Source of the DNA: Oleidesulfovibrio alaskensis DSM 16109
Lineage (GTDB): Bacteria > Desulfobacterota > Desulfovibrionia > Desulfovibrionales > Desulfovibrionaceae
Length of the DNA stretch: 64,000 nt
Reading direction: 5' to 3'
Assembly (NCBI RefSeq): GCF_000482745.1
Contig: NZ_AXWQ01000004.1
Coordinates: forward strand, 186,001 to 250,000
The stretch's first letter is position 1, and each line of letters opens with the position of its first letter. Below, piece by piece: positions 26,685 to 35,231 of the stretch. Below the pieces are notes generated by a model, which made no database searches, had not been told where the DNA came from, and saw only the letters and a program-made list of their open reading frames with translations. A program made the position numbers and the translations under genes.

Positions 26685-26990
26685 ATGCGCAACAGCAAAG
26701 TCGCAATCATCATGGCCCTGTGCACGGGTGCCGTCCTGCTGACGGCAGGGTGCTCCACCATGCCGGAACAGGCCCCGCCCCCTCCTCCGCCCGCACAGGT
26801 GGTGGTGGAATATGATTCACAGGCACTGGGCAGCTACCGGCAGGCGCGCCTTTTTATGGAACAGGGGCGCTACGAACTGGCACGGGAACAGTACCTTGTG
26901 GCACTCTCTCTTGCCCGCAATGAAGACCTGCGTGAACGCCTGCAGCATGAACTGCAGGCAGCCGACCGCATGGTACGCAGCATGCGCTGA
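26685..26990 (+). CDS. Small outer-membrane lipoprotein with Pro-rich linker
   Basis: This 101-residue protein has a lipoprotein signal with lipobox LTAGC (Cys23), then a run of prolines (APPPPPPAQ) and a helical part whose pattern (YRQARLFMEQGRYELAREQYLVAL) looks like a single TPR-type repeat. Residue +2 is Ser, which favours the outer membrane. It starts 10 bases after the FlgO-like gene with CGGAG before it. No named family is recognised; its place matches the FlgP lipoprotein of Vibrio flg loci, but it is shorter and not clearly homologous. Confidence 0.7.
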   Translation: MRNSKVAIIMALCTGAVLLTAGCSTMPEQAPPPPPPAQVVVEYDSQALGSYRQARLFMEQGRYELAREQYLVALSLARNEDLRERLQHELQAADRMVRSMR

Positions 26991-27012
26991 AATCAGCGCG
27001 GGAGATACGGAC

Positions 27013-27609
27013 ATGCATGTCAGAACATATTCATTTCATATAGCCGTCGGCCTGCTGATGCTGGCTCTGCTGCTTCCTCTTGCCGCAGCCGCCCAAAGTC
27101 TGCCCCAGACAGCTGACGCCGTGGCGCGCAGCATAGACAGCCAGCTGGCCGAACGTCTGGGCCTGTTTGAAACCCCCGTCAAAGGATACTCACTGATAGT
27201 GACCACCCCTGTGGATATAAACGATTTTGAAGCAGCCAACCCGCTGGCACGCCAGATGAGTGAAGAACTGGCGGCCTGGTTTGCTCAGGCCGGCTACAAG
27301 GTGCAGGAAATCCGCAAAAGCCGCGGCGTGATGTTTGCACCGCGCAAAGGCGAAATAATGCTTACCCGCAAACAGCGGCTGCTTGCCAACGAAAACCTGC
27401 GCACCACCCTCATGCTGAGCGGAACCTACACGCGCACCCCGAAGCATGTCCGGTTCAACATACGACTGCTGCATGCCCCCAGCAACGAGGTGCTGGCCAT
27501 GGCCAGCGGCACGCTGCCGCTCACCCGGGAGCTACGTTCGCTGCTGGATTCGGGCCACATGTACCGCGCCACAGGATATTCACCCAGTGTAGGCACCTCG
27601 CTGCGCTGA
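27013..27609 (+). CDS. Second FlgO-like exported protein
   Basis: This 198-residue protein has a signal peptide ending near residue 27 (AAAAQS). Its domain parallels the first gene: NPLARQMSEELAAWFAQAGYKVQEI, then LRTTLMLSGTYTRTPKHVRFNIRLLHAPSNEVLA. The two FlgO-like proteins may be diverged paralogues. The longer open frame to 26812 overlaps the lipoprotein gene; ATG at 27013 with GGGAG 9 bases upstream is the real start. It ends the cluster, followed by a bidirectional terminator. Confidence 0.7.
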   Translation: MHVRTYSFHIAVGLLMLALLLPLAAAAQSLPQTADAVARSIDSQLAERLGLFETPVKGYSLIVTTPVDINDFEAANPLARQMSEELAAWFAQAGYKVQEIRKSRGVMFAPRKGEIMLTRKQRLLANENLRTTLMLSGTYTRTPKHVRFNIRLLHAPSNEVLAMASGTLPLTRELRSLLDSGHMYRATGYSPSVGTSLR

Positions 27610-27630
27610 CAACCGGCCGTACAAAAACAG

Positions 27631-27660
27631 ACCGCCCCGTGATGCCACGGGGCGGTTTTT
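27631..27660. terminator. Bidirectional terminator between FlgO-like cluster and TRAP operon
   Basis: An 11-bp stem ACCGCCCCGTG/CACGGGGCGGT (27631-27641 with 27646-27656) with an ATGC loop is followed by TTTTT on the plus strand. AAAAAC on the left gives T residues on the minus strand. Confidence 0.92.
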
Positions 27661-27672
27661 GCTGTACCGTTC

Positions 27673-28992
27673 TCAATACATCAGCGATGGCAACAGGGTG
27701 ACAATCTGCGGAAAGCAAAGCAGCAGGGCAATGCCCGCAATCACCGCCACAAGAAAAGGCAGAACCCCCTTGAACACACTCTCCAGAGCTATACCGCCCG
27801 GAACAACCTGCTGGGCAATGCCGTACACAACATAGACATTTATACCCACCGGCGGAGTGATGACCCCCATTTCAGTTACCAGCACAATGATGATGCCGAA
27901 CCAGACAGGGTCGTACCCCAGATTGAGCACCAGAGGATAGAACACCGGTATGGTCAGCATGACCAGCGCCAGTGAATCCATAAAGCAGCCGCCCACAAAG
28001 TACACGGCCACCACAAGTCCCATAACGGCAAAGGCCGGCAGATCAAAACCACCTACCCAGCCGGCAATGTCAAAAGGAATACGGGTCACGGCAAGAAATT
28101 TGCCGAACACGGTGGCACCGGCTATCAGCAGCATGACCATGCATGATGTGCGCAGGGTCTCATCCACGGCTTTGACAAAACCCCGCCATCCCAGATGCCC
28201 TCTGGATACGGCAAGCACAAACACCCCGAGCACGCCGATGGAAGCAGCCTCCGTGGGGGTGAACCAGCCGTAGAACATGCCGCCGATGACAAGCGCAAAA
28301 ACAAGCAGAGTGTCCACCAGCCCCATAAGTGAACGCAGACGGCAACGCCATGACGAACGCCGGCCTGCCGGTCCGTGCTTCGGGTACAGCAGGCACTGCA
28401 CCGCAACCGCCGCGATAAAAAGCAAGGTAAGCAGCAAGGCGGGCAGAATACCGGCGACGAACAGAGCGCCTATGGACTGCTCTGTGAGCACTCCGTAAAC
28501 CAGCAGAACAACACTGGGCGGCATGATCATGCCCAGCCCGCCGCCGGAAGCCACGGCGCCAGCGGCCAGTTCGTCCGAATATCCGAAGCGCTTCATCTCG
28601 GGCAGGCCCACTGTGGCCATGGTGGCCGCCGTGGCCGGACTGGATCCGCAGACAGCGCCGAATGCCGTACAGGCGGAAACCGTGGCCATGGCCAGCCCGC
28701 CGCGCACATGGCCCAAAAAACAATACGCGGTGTCATAAAGCCGCCGGCTTATACCCGCGTTGAAAGCAATCTGCCCCATGAGAATGAACAAAGGGATGGT
28801 GCTCAGCTCGTGCGAGGCAAACGTGGAATATACCGACCGCCCCAGCATGTTCAGCCCGCCGGTGACGCTGGTAAGCATACTGAACCCGGCAACCCCCACC
28901 AGCAGCATGGCATAAGCCACCGGCATGCGCAGCATGAAAAGCACCATCATGGCAGCAATGCCGCAAATACCCGCAATCGTGGGATCCATCAT
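27673..28992 (-). CDS. dctM: TRAP transporter large permease
   Basis: This 439-residue integral membrane protein has a dozen or so hydrophobic helices and the DctM pattern: a run of small-residue TM segments, CGSSPATAATMATVGLPEMKR and GLGMIMPPSVVLLVYG, and VTEMGVITPPVGINVYVV near the C-terminus. It is the sodium-coupled membrane part of a TRAP uptake system. The start ATG at 28992 overlaps the dctQ stop as ATGA, with GGGGAG just upstream. An open frame continues 139 codons further but only reads through dctQ in another phase. Confidence 0.93.
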   Translation of the reverse strand: MMDPTIAGICGIAAMMVLFMLRMPVAYAMLLVGVAGFSMLTSVTGGLNMLGRSVYSTFASHELSTIPLFILMGQIAFNAGISRRLYDTAYCFLGHVRGGLAMATVSACTAFGAVCGSSPATAATMATVGLPEMKRFGYSDELAAGAVASGGGLGMIMPPSVVLLVYGVLTEQSIGALFVAGILPALLLTLLFIAAVAVQCLLYPKHGPAGRRSSWRCRLRSLMGLVDTLLVFALVIGGMFYGWFTPTEAASIGVLGVFVLAVSRGHLGWRGFVKAVDETLRTSCMVMLLIAGATVFGKFLAVTRIPFDIAGWVGGFDLPAFAVMGLVVAVYFVGGCFMDSLALVMLTIPVFYPLVLNLGYDPVWFGIIIVLVTEMGVITPPVGINVYVVYGIAQQVVPGGIALESVFKGVLPFLVAVIAGIALLLCFPQIVTLLPSLMY

Positions 28993-29468
28993 GCTTCTCC
29001 CCGTACGGCCCGCAGCACGTCGCACACCAGATGCAGCGCGAACACAACAACGCCCAGCCCCACCAGAGCGACTACCAGATATTCCGGCAGTTCCAGATTC
29101 ATGGACAGTACGCCGGAACGGCGCATGGAAACGGCATAATCGAAAAGACGCCATGCCAGAACACTGAACAGCGCCAGACAGACTGCATCGACCAGCAGCC
29201 TGATCACCCGCCGCACTTTCCGGCCGTACCGTCTGATAAAAATCTCCACCGCGATATGACTTTGCATCCTGTGCGCATACGGCAGTGAAAAGCCCGCCGT
29301 CAGCGCCGCCAGAAAGGCCACAAGCTCTTCTGTACCGAAAAGCGGCGAAGCAAAGGCCCTGCCTGCCACATCCGCAGCAGTAACCAGCACCATACCGCAC
29401 AGGGAGCATCCTGCACCCGCCCGCATCAGGTTCTCTGTCCCCGACAGCATACCATCAAGCCATTTCAC
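28989..29468 (-). CDS. dctQ: TRAP transporter small permease
   Basis: This 159-residue membrane protein has four predicted helices, as expected for DctQ: MVLVTAADVAGRAF in the first, LVAFLAALTAGFSLPYAHRMQSHIAVEIF in the second, and two more in the C-terminal half. It partners the large permease, with which it overlaps by 4 bases. A palindrome separates it from dctP. Confidence 0.88.
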   Translation of the reverse strand: MKWLDGMLSGTENLMRAGAGCSLCGMVLVTAADVAGRAFASPLFGTEELVAFLAALTAGFSLPYAHRMQSHIAVEIFIRRYGRKVRRVIRLLVDAVCLALFSVLAWRLFDYAVSMRRSGVLSMNLELPEYLVVALVGLGVVVFALHLVCDVLRAVRGEA

Positions 29469-29490
29469 TTCTGTTTCCTCTTACGGACAA

Positions 29491-29516
29491 ACAGGCACGG
29501 GATATCCCGTGCCTGT
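29491..29516 (-). promoter_or_regulatory. 26-bp perfect palindrome between dctP and dctQ
   Basis: The 13 bases at 29491-29503 are the exact reverse complement of 29504-29516 (left half ACAGGCACGGGAT). On the minus-strand mRNA it forms a strong hairpin 22 bases upstream of the dctQ start, without a T run. Hairpins of this kind between a binding-protein gene and its permease genes often protect or attenuate message, so more binding protein is made. Confidence 0.7.
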
Positions 29517-29543
29517 AATCACTGTTCAAGCAAGACACCGGCT

Positions 29544-30557
29544 TCAACGGCCGCTTGCAAGCTCATTGCGGATAAACTCCACCACGCCCTCAGCATCCAC
29601 ACCACGCTTTGCGGCCTGCCGCACATACTCCTGAACCACCGGCTCGACAGCCTGCTTCCAGCGTGCCATCTCGGCCTCTTCCAGCGTGATGAAGCTGTTG
29701 CCCTGCTCTGCAAAAAACGCCCTGCCTTCTGCGTCGCTCTCGTCCCACGCCGCACCATGGCGCGGTGCCCACTCGCGGCTTATCCGGGTGATGGTCTCCT
29801 GCACCTCGCCGGGCAGAGATTCCCACCGGTCTTTATTCATCACCACAAAAAACGTTGTCGTATACGCCACGGGCACGGCCTCCGTGCAGTAATCAACAAC
29901 TTCCGCCATTTTCCAGCCTTTGTTTGTTTCGGCAGGATACATGCCGCCGTCAACCACGCCGCGCTGGATGGACTGATATGATTCAGGCATCGACATGGCC
30001 ACGGGCGTCCCGCCCAGTGCTTTGACCACACTGGCGGAATTTCCTGTGGCACGCAGCTTCAAGCCCTGCATATCTTCCAGCGAGCGCACCGCCTTTTGCC
30101 GCGTATGCAGCAGCCCGGGACCATGGGCATGAAAATACAGCACATGCACGTCCTGCAGTTCGCGCGGCACAAAGTGACTGTACACGCTGTTTGCAACCCG
30201 TGTGGCCTGCGCCCCGCTGGTATACCCCAGCGGCAGGTCCACGGCTTCCATAAGCGGAAAACGTCCTCTGGAATACGCCAGCGCGGAGAGCCCGATGTCA
30301 GAAATCCCCTGCACCACGCCGTCGTAGGCCTGCCTTGCCCCTGTCAGGGTTCCGGCAGGATAAAAATCAATGACGACAGCACCTGCTGTTCTTTTTTCAA
30401 CTTCCCGCGCCCACTCTTCCGCCAGTACGGACTGCACATGCGAGGGCGGAAAAAAGCTGCTGTATGTCAGCCTGTACGTCTGCCCCAGACATACAGAAGC
30501 AAAGCCGGACACTCCAAGCAAGACCGCACATACGGCCAGTAACATCAGACGTTTCAC
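29544..30557 (-). CDS. dctP: TRAP transporter substrate-binding protein
   Basis: This 337-residue DctP-family periplasmic protein has a signal peptide (KRLMLLAVCAVLLGVSGFAS) and binding-fold motifs LTGARQAYDGVVQGISDIG, GLKLRATGN (with the conserved Arg that holds a carboxylate) and AYTTTFFVVMNKDRWESLP. The ligand is probably an organic acid, but which one is not decidable. The start is GTG at 30557, with GGAGG 5 bases upstream inside the end of tetR, one base after its stop. An open frame reaching 30782 overlaps tetR and is rejected. Confidence 0.9.
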   Translation of the reverse strand: MKRLMLLAVCAVLLGVSGFASVCLGQTYRLTYSSFFPPSHVQSVLAEEWAREVEKRTAGAVVIDFYPAGTLTGARQAYDGVVQGISDIGLSALAYSRGRFPLMEAVDLPLGYTSGAQATRVANSVYSHFVPRELQDVHVLYFHAHGPGLLHTRQKAVRSLEDMQGLKLRATGNSASVVKALGGTPVAMSMPESYQSIQRGVVDGGMYPAETNKGWKMAEVVDYCTEAVPVAYTTTFFVVMNKDRWESLPGEVQETITRISREWAPRHGAAWDESDAEGRAFFAEQGNSFITLEEAEMARWKQAVEPVVQEYVRQAAKRGVDAEGVVEFIRNELASGR

Positions 30558-30558
30558 A

Positions 30559-31191
30559 CTACCCTCCCGAACTGCTTTCTGTCGCGGTTGCCGGTTCCTG
30601 TTCAGAACCGTCCTTAAGCGCCAGGGCCAGAGCCCGCGCCGCCAGACGAACATCACGGGTCTGCAGCGTACCTGTGCCCAGAATGCTGTGAATAAGAAAT
30701 CCCTCAAACAACGCGGTGTTAAGAGCACCCATTTTTTCCGCAGGATACCCCTGTGGCACATAGCCGCCCACAATATCGGCAAACATGGCGTCCGAAAGGC
30801 GGTATATGCGTTTAGCCAGCTCTGCCTTCAACCGTTCATCGCGTGAAGCGTGAATGGTGAATTCCAGAAAAACCCTCGACCAGTTGCGGTCGTCCACTAT
30901 GCTGTCCAGAAAATCCCAGACAGCATCCAGTGCTTCTTCCAGCGAACGCGCGCTTTGCAGGCGCTCCGCCCTGCGGGCCCTGTAGGCAGCCAGCTTCTGC
31001 TCGATAAGCTGCAGGATCAGTTCGTCTTTACCCGCCCAGTGGCGGTAAAAGCTTCCTTTGGCGTAACCTGCCCGGGCAGTTATTTCTGCTATGGTTGTGG
31101 CAAAAAAACCTTTTTCTTCAAAAAGACGCTGCGCCGCGTCCAGCAGCTCGGTCTGGGTCTGCTGTGTTTTTTCCTGCTGTCTGCGTCTCAT
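30559..31191 (-). CDS. TetR-family transcriptional regulator
   Basis: This 210-residue repressor has a TetR helix-turn-helix at about 15-60 (LLDAAQRLFEEKGFFATTIAEITARAGYAKGSFYRHWAGKDEL) and a helical ligand domain. It is the first gene of the TRAP operon, one base from dctP, so it likely controls uptake and itself. Two operator-like repeats precede it. The ligand may be the transporter's substrate; this is inference. Confidence 0.9.
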   Translation of the reverse strand: MRRRQQEKTQQTQTELLDAAQRLFEEKGFFATTIAEITARAGYAKGSFYRHWAGKDELILQLIEQKLAAYRARRAERLQSARSLEEALDAVWDFLDSIVDDRNWSRVFLEFTIHASRDERLKAELAKRIYRLSDAMFADIVGGYVPQGYPAEKMGALNTALFEGFLIHSILGTGTLQTRDVRLAARALALALKDGSEQEPATATESSSGG

Positions 31192-31202
31192 GGCACACCC
31201 TT

Positions 31203-31235
31203 GTGACCAGTGTTTACTTTGTGACCGATGGTCAC
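31203..31235 (-). promoter_or_regulatory. Tandem TetR-type operators
   Basis: GTGACC-GAT-GGTCAC (31221-31235) is a perfect 6-bp inverted repeat with a 3-base spacer. A weaker copy, GTGACC-AGT-GTTTAC, lies at 31203-31217, exactly 18 bases away. They sit between the tetR start and its upstream region, as expected for autoregulation. Confidence 0.65.
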
Positions 31236-31283
31236 TTTTTACGGTAACTACTCTTCTCGTAACGCAAAGTCAACGCACGTCAT

Positions 31284-31316
31284 AAAAGAAACGCCCCGCT
31301 TTTCAGCGGGGCGTTT
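31284..31316 (-). terminator. Terminator of clpP-clpX-lon
   Basis: A perfect 12-bp stem AAACGCCCCGCT/AGCGGGGCGTTT (31289-31300 with 31305-31316) and loop TTTC are followed on the minus strand by TTTCTTTTA. It lies 24 bases after the lon stop and insulates the tetR promoter region. Confidence 0.9.
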
Positions 31317-31340
31317 GATACAGTGCGCAAAAGCCTTCGT

Positions 31341-33800
31341 CTACTGCGGAGTGGAAGCCGGAACCTCCGCCCCTTTTCTCAAAGAACAGGAAAGCGGGGT
31401 ATGGCCTTCCATACCGTTGAATATGGCATCGGCTTCCGCCAGCAGTGCATGGGGCAGCACATCATCCACATGATCAACAGGAACCACGGTAAGACCTTTC
31501 AGAATTTCATCAGGCACTTCCTTCAGATCCTTTTCGTTATCACGGGGAATGAGCACTTTTGTAATGTGCCCGCGGTGCGCAGCCAGCAGTTTTTCACGCA
31601 GTCCGCCGATGGGCAGCACCCTGCCCCGCAGCGTTATTTCACCGGTCATGGCCAGTTCGTCGCTTACCGGTACGCCCAGCAGCGCAGATACAAGCGACGT
31701 GGCAAGCGTGATACCCGCCGAAGGGCCGTCCTTGGGCGTGGCGCCCTCGGGAACGTGCACATGAATGTCTATTTCCTTATGAAAATCAGGACGCAGACCG
31801 AACATGTCGGAACGCGAGCGCACATAGGAAAGAGCCGCCTTGGCAGATTCCGTCATCACATCACCCAGCTTTCCGGTGATGGATACCTTGCCTGTTCCGG
31901 GCATGATGGCAGTTTCCACCAGCAGCAGTTCTCCGCCAAGCTCCGTCCATGCAAGCCCTGTGGAAACCCCTACCTGCGGCTGGTTTTCCTTTTCTCCGTA
32001 CCGGTACTTTTTGACCCCGAGAAACGTTCCCAGATTCTGTCTGGAAACAGTCACTGCTCGGTCCATGTCATCTTTTTCCACAAGCTGCATGGCTGACTTG
32101 CGGCAGATGGTGGCGATTTCGCGCTCAAGGTTACGTACACCTGCTTCACGCGTGTAGGAACGGATAATGTCGAGCAGGGCATTGTCTGAAAGCCGGACAT
32201 TTTCCGGTTTCAGGCCGTGCTGCTCTATCTGCTTGGGCAGCAGAAAATCGCGTGCGATACGGCGCTTTTCCGTTTCCAGATAGCCGGGCAGCCGGATTAT
32301 CTCCATGCGGTCCTGCAGCGGCAGCGGAATGGAATGCAGGCTGTTGGCCGTGGTTATAAAAAAGATCTGCGAAAGGTCGTAGTCCAGATCAAGATAATGG
32401 TCGCCGAACGTGCCGTTCTGCTCGGGGTCAAGCACTTCCAGCAGAGCCGAAGAAGGATCACCACGGAAGTCGGTGCTCATCTTGTCTATTTCGTCAAGGC
32501 AGAAAAGCGGGTTGTTGAACTTTACCCGCTTGAGCGACTGCAGAATCTTTCCGGGCAGTGCCCCCACATATGTACGGCGGTGCCCTCTGATTTCGGCTTC
32601 GTCACGCACGCCGCCCAGCGAAAGCCGCACAAACTCCCGTCCTGTGGCCGTGGCCACCGAACGGGCAAGCGATGTCTTGCCCACGCCGGGAGGCCCGACA
32701 AGACACAAAATAGGGCCTTTCAGCTTTTTCACAAGCTTTTGCACAGCCAGATATTCCAGAATACGCTCTTTGGGCTTTTCCAGACCGTAATGGTCATTAT
32801 CCAGCGTGCGGCGGGCTTCTTCTATGTCGATGGTCGTTTCTTTCAGCGCATTCCAGGGAAGATCGATTATCCAGTCCACATAGTTGCGCACCACGGTGTA
32901 TTCTGCGGAAGAAGGCGGCATCTGGCGCAGCTTTTTAAGTTCGCGCAAGGCTTTTTCACGCGCCTCATCAGGCATATCCTTGGCTTTGAGCTGCTCTTCA
33001 AGGTCGTTCACTTCGGCCTGCGGGTCGTCTTCGCGCCCCATTTCCTTGTGAATGGCCTTTATCTGTTCGTTCAGGTAGTACTCGCGCTGGTTGCGCTCCA
33101 TCTGATTTTTCACACGGTTTTTGATGCGCTTTTCCATGGACGATATGGCAATCTCGCCCTGCAACATTTCAAACACGGCTTCCAGACGGCTAGCGGGGTC
33201 GGTGTTTTCCAGCACTTCCTGCTTTTTACGATACTCCACCTTAAGGTGCGGCATGACGGCATCTGCCAGTTTGCCGGGCGATGTCAGCGACAGAATGGCT
33301 GCCAGAGCCTCCTGCGCAAGCTTTTTGTTGGTCTTGCTGTATTCTTCCAGAGCCTCATGTGTGGCCCGCACCAAAGCATCCGCTTCAGGACCGGCATCGC
33401 CGTCGTCATCCAGCGGGTCCACCGTAACAACAGGGTACGCGGAATCACCAGATTCCACAGAAAGTTCGCCGCCTGTCCAGCGGGCGCGGTACAGACCTTC
33501 AAAAAGCACCTTTATGGTGCCGTCGGGCAAGCGGAGAATCTGAAGAATCTTACTGACGGTTCCCACAGGAAACACATCCTCGGGACCGGGCTTTTCCAGT
33601 TCAGGCTCGCGCTGCGCCACCAGAAAAATAGTCTTGCCATAATGCTCTATGGCGCTGTCGATGGCCTTGATAGACGCTTCACGTCCCACAAAAAGAGGAA
33701 CGATGGAGCGCGGAAACATGACCACCTCTCGCAGAGACATAAGCGGAAGCTGGATTCCCTCAGGGTTTCCTGCGGAAAATTCTGCATCAAAATCTGTCAT
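31341..33800 (-). CDS. lon: ATP-dependent protease Lon
   Basis: This 819-residue cytosolic protease degrades misfolded and regulatory proteins. The N-terminal substrate domain (LPLMSLREVVMFPRSIVPLFVGRE), a coiled-coil region, the AAA+ module (Walker A GPPGVGKTS, Walker B FCLDEIDKM) and the C-terminal protease with Ser694 (PKDGPSAG) and Lys737 (LREKLLA) are all intact; the 43-residue Ser-Lys spacing equals that of E. coli Lon. A 165-base gap separates it from clpX, so it may also have its own promoter. Confidence 0.97.
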   Translation of the reverse strand: MTDFDAEFSAGNPEGIQLPLMSLREVVMFPRSIVPLFVGREASIKAIDSAIEHYGKTIFLVAQREPELEKPGPEDVFPVGTVSKILQILRLPDGTIKVLFEGLYRARWTGGELSVESGDSAYPVVTVDPLDDDGDAGPEADALVRATHEALEEYSKTNKKLAQEALAAILSLTSPGKLADAVMPHLKVEYRKKQEVLENTDPASRLEAVFEMLQGEIAISSMEKRIKNRVKNQMERNQREYYLNEQIKAIHKEMGREDDPQAEVNDLEEQLKAKDMPDEAREKALRELKKLRQMPPSSAEYTVVRNYVDWIIDLPWNALKETTIDIEEARRTLDNDHYGLEKPKERILEYLAVQKLVKKLKGPILCLVGPPGVGKTSLARSVATATGREFVRLSLGGVRDEAEIRGHRRTYVGALPGKILQSLKRVKFNNPLFCLDEIDKMSTDFRGDPSSALLEVLDPEQNGTFGDHYLDLDYDLSQIFFITTANSLHSIPLPLQDRMEIIRLPGYLETEKRRIARDFLLPKQIEQHGLKPENVRLSDNALLDIIRSYTREAGVRNLEREIATICRKSAMQLVEKDDMDRAVTVSRQNLGTFLGVKKYRYGEKENQPQVGVSTGLAWTELGGELLLVETAIMPGTGKVSITGKLGDVMTESAKAALSYVRSRSDMFGLRPDFHKEIDIHVHVPEGATPKDGPSAGITLATSLVSALLGVPVSDELAMTGEITLRGRVLPIGGLREKLLAAHRGHITKVLIPRDNEKDLKEVPDEILKGLTVVPVDHVDDVLPHALLAEADAIFNGMEGHTPLSCSLRKGAEVPASTPQ

Positions 33801-33861
33801 TTACTCCTCCTGAAGAAGGTCAACGTCCGGCACGTTGAAAAAGAAAGGGACGTCAGACCAA

Positions 33862-33889
33862 AAGCTAACGCCCCTGTCGGAATTGTCAA
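33862..33889 (-). promoter_or_regulatory. Candidate internal promoter for lon
   Basis: On the minus strand a perfect TTGACA (33884-33889) is followed after 16 bases by TAGCTT (33862-33867). The -10 is weak. It lies in the clpX-lon gap and would allow lon expression apart from clpPX. Confidence 0.35.
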
Positions 33890-33965
33890 TTCTCCGGCAG
33901 GCGTTTCCCTTTCGGGAACCCGGCCGGCGGGAGCCGTCGGAACGATGATTCCCGTCTGGCGGGCA

Positions 33966-35219
33966 TCAGGTTCCGGTTTTGGCTTCCGTCTGGTACAGGA
34001 AAATAGGCTCCTTGCCTTCTTCGACCACCGCGGTGTTGATGACACACTCTTTAACGCCGGTCATGGAAGGCAGATTGAACATAATTTCAAGCATGACGGA
34101 CTCAAGCACGTTGCGCAGCCCGCGGGCGCCGGTTTTGCGTTCTATGGCCTGACGGGCCACCGCGCGCAGTGCATTGCTGGTAAAGCGCAGCTTCACGTGA
34201 TCCAGCTCGAACAACTTCTGGTACTGGCGCACCAGGGCATTTTTCGGCTCCTGCAGAATGCGCACAAGGTCATCTTCCGCAAGTTCATTCACATGCGTAA
34301 TGACCGGAATACGACCGATGAATTCGGGAATAAGCCCGAACTTGACCAGATCGTTGGGATGCACGTTGCCAAGCAGGTCGGAAAGCGGGGTCTCCTTTTT
34401 CGAGGCTACCTTGACGCCAAAGCCCATGGCACCGCCATGCATCCGCTGCTCGATTATCTTGTCCAGCCCGATAAATGCCCCGCCCATGATGAACAGGATA
34501 TTTGACGTATCAAGCCGGATGAATTCCTGCTGGGGATGCTTGCGCCCCCCCTTGGGCGGAATATTGGCTTCGGTGCCTTCGATGATTTTAAGCAGCGCCT
34601 GCTGCACGCCTTCGCCGGAAACATCGCGGGTGATGGAAGGACCGTCGCCCTTGCGGGAGATTTTGTCGATTTCATCAATATACACGATACCCTTGGAAGC
34701 GGCTTCGATGTCATAATCGGCATTCTGCAGCAGCTGCACCAGAATGTTTTCAACATCTTCGCCCACGTATCCGGCCTCTGTCAGAGTAGTGGCGTCGGCT
34801 ATGGCAAACGGCACGTTAAGCACACGGGCCAGAGTTTTAGCCAGCAGGGTTTTACCGCTGCCCGAAGACCCTACAAGCAGGATGTTGCTTTTTTCCAGTT
34901 CCACTTCATCAGAAAGTGTTTCTGCAAAAAACACGCGCTTGTAGTGGTTGTGCACAGCAACTGACAGAATTTTCTTGGCCGTATGCTGGCCTATGACATA
35001 CTCATCCAGCCTGGCCTTGATTTCCGCAGGGCTGAGCAGCTTGCCCGCATCCACTGATTCCTGCACATGCTCCTGCGCAATGATCTCATTGCACAGCTCT
35101 ACGCATGCATCGCAAATATAAACATCAGGCCCTGAAATCAGGCGCTTTACGCTGTCCGGCCCTTTCTGGCAGAACGAGCATCTGGGCTCCTGTGCAGACC
35201 CGTCATTTTTTCTATCCAT
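33966..35219 (-). CDS. clpX: ATP-dependent Clp protease ATP-binding subunit ClpX
   Basis: This 417-residue unfoldase feeds substrates to ClpP. The N-terminal zinc-binding domain has Cys14, Cys17, Cys36 and Cys39; the AAA+ domain has Walker A GSSGSGKT and Walker B IVYIDEIDKI; the ClpP-contact loop region (IGF-type) is expected near residue 265, where FIGLDKIIEQRM is seen close by. It is 12 bases downstream of clpP in the same transcript. Confidence 0.97.
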   Translation of the reverse strand: MDRKNDGSAQEPRCSFCQKGPDSVKRLISGPDVYICDACVELCNEIIAQEHVQESVDAGKLLSPAEIKARLDEYVIGQHTAKKILSVAVHNHYKRVFFAETLSDEVELEKSNILLVGSSGSGKTLLAKTLARVLNVPFAIADATTLTEAGYVGEDVENILVQLLQNADYDIEAASKGIVYIDEIDKISRKGDGPSITRDVSGEGVQQALLKIIEGTEANIPPKGGRKHPQQEFIRLDTSNILFIMGGAFIGLDKIIEQRMHGGAMGFGVKVASKKETPLSDLLGNVHPNDLVKFGLIPEFIGRIPVITHVNELAEDDLVRILQEPKNALVRQYQKLFELDHVKLRFTSNALRAVARQAIERKTGARGLRNVLESVMLEIMFNLPSMTGVKECVINTAVVEEGKEPIFLYQTEAKTGT

Positions 35220-35231
35220 TAGCCCTTCCTG

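Noticed and set aside
28992..29409. An N-terminal extension of dctM by 139 residues
   Set aside because: The extension reads dctQ in a different frame and has no membrane-protein character; the ATGA overlap gives the normal start.
32217..34505. A 762-codon plus-strand frame
   Set aside because: It is antisense to lon and clpX, both with complete catalytic motifs.
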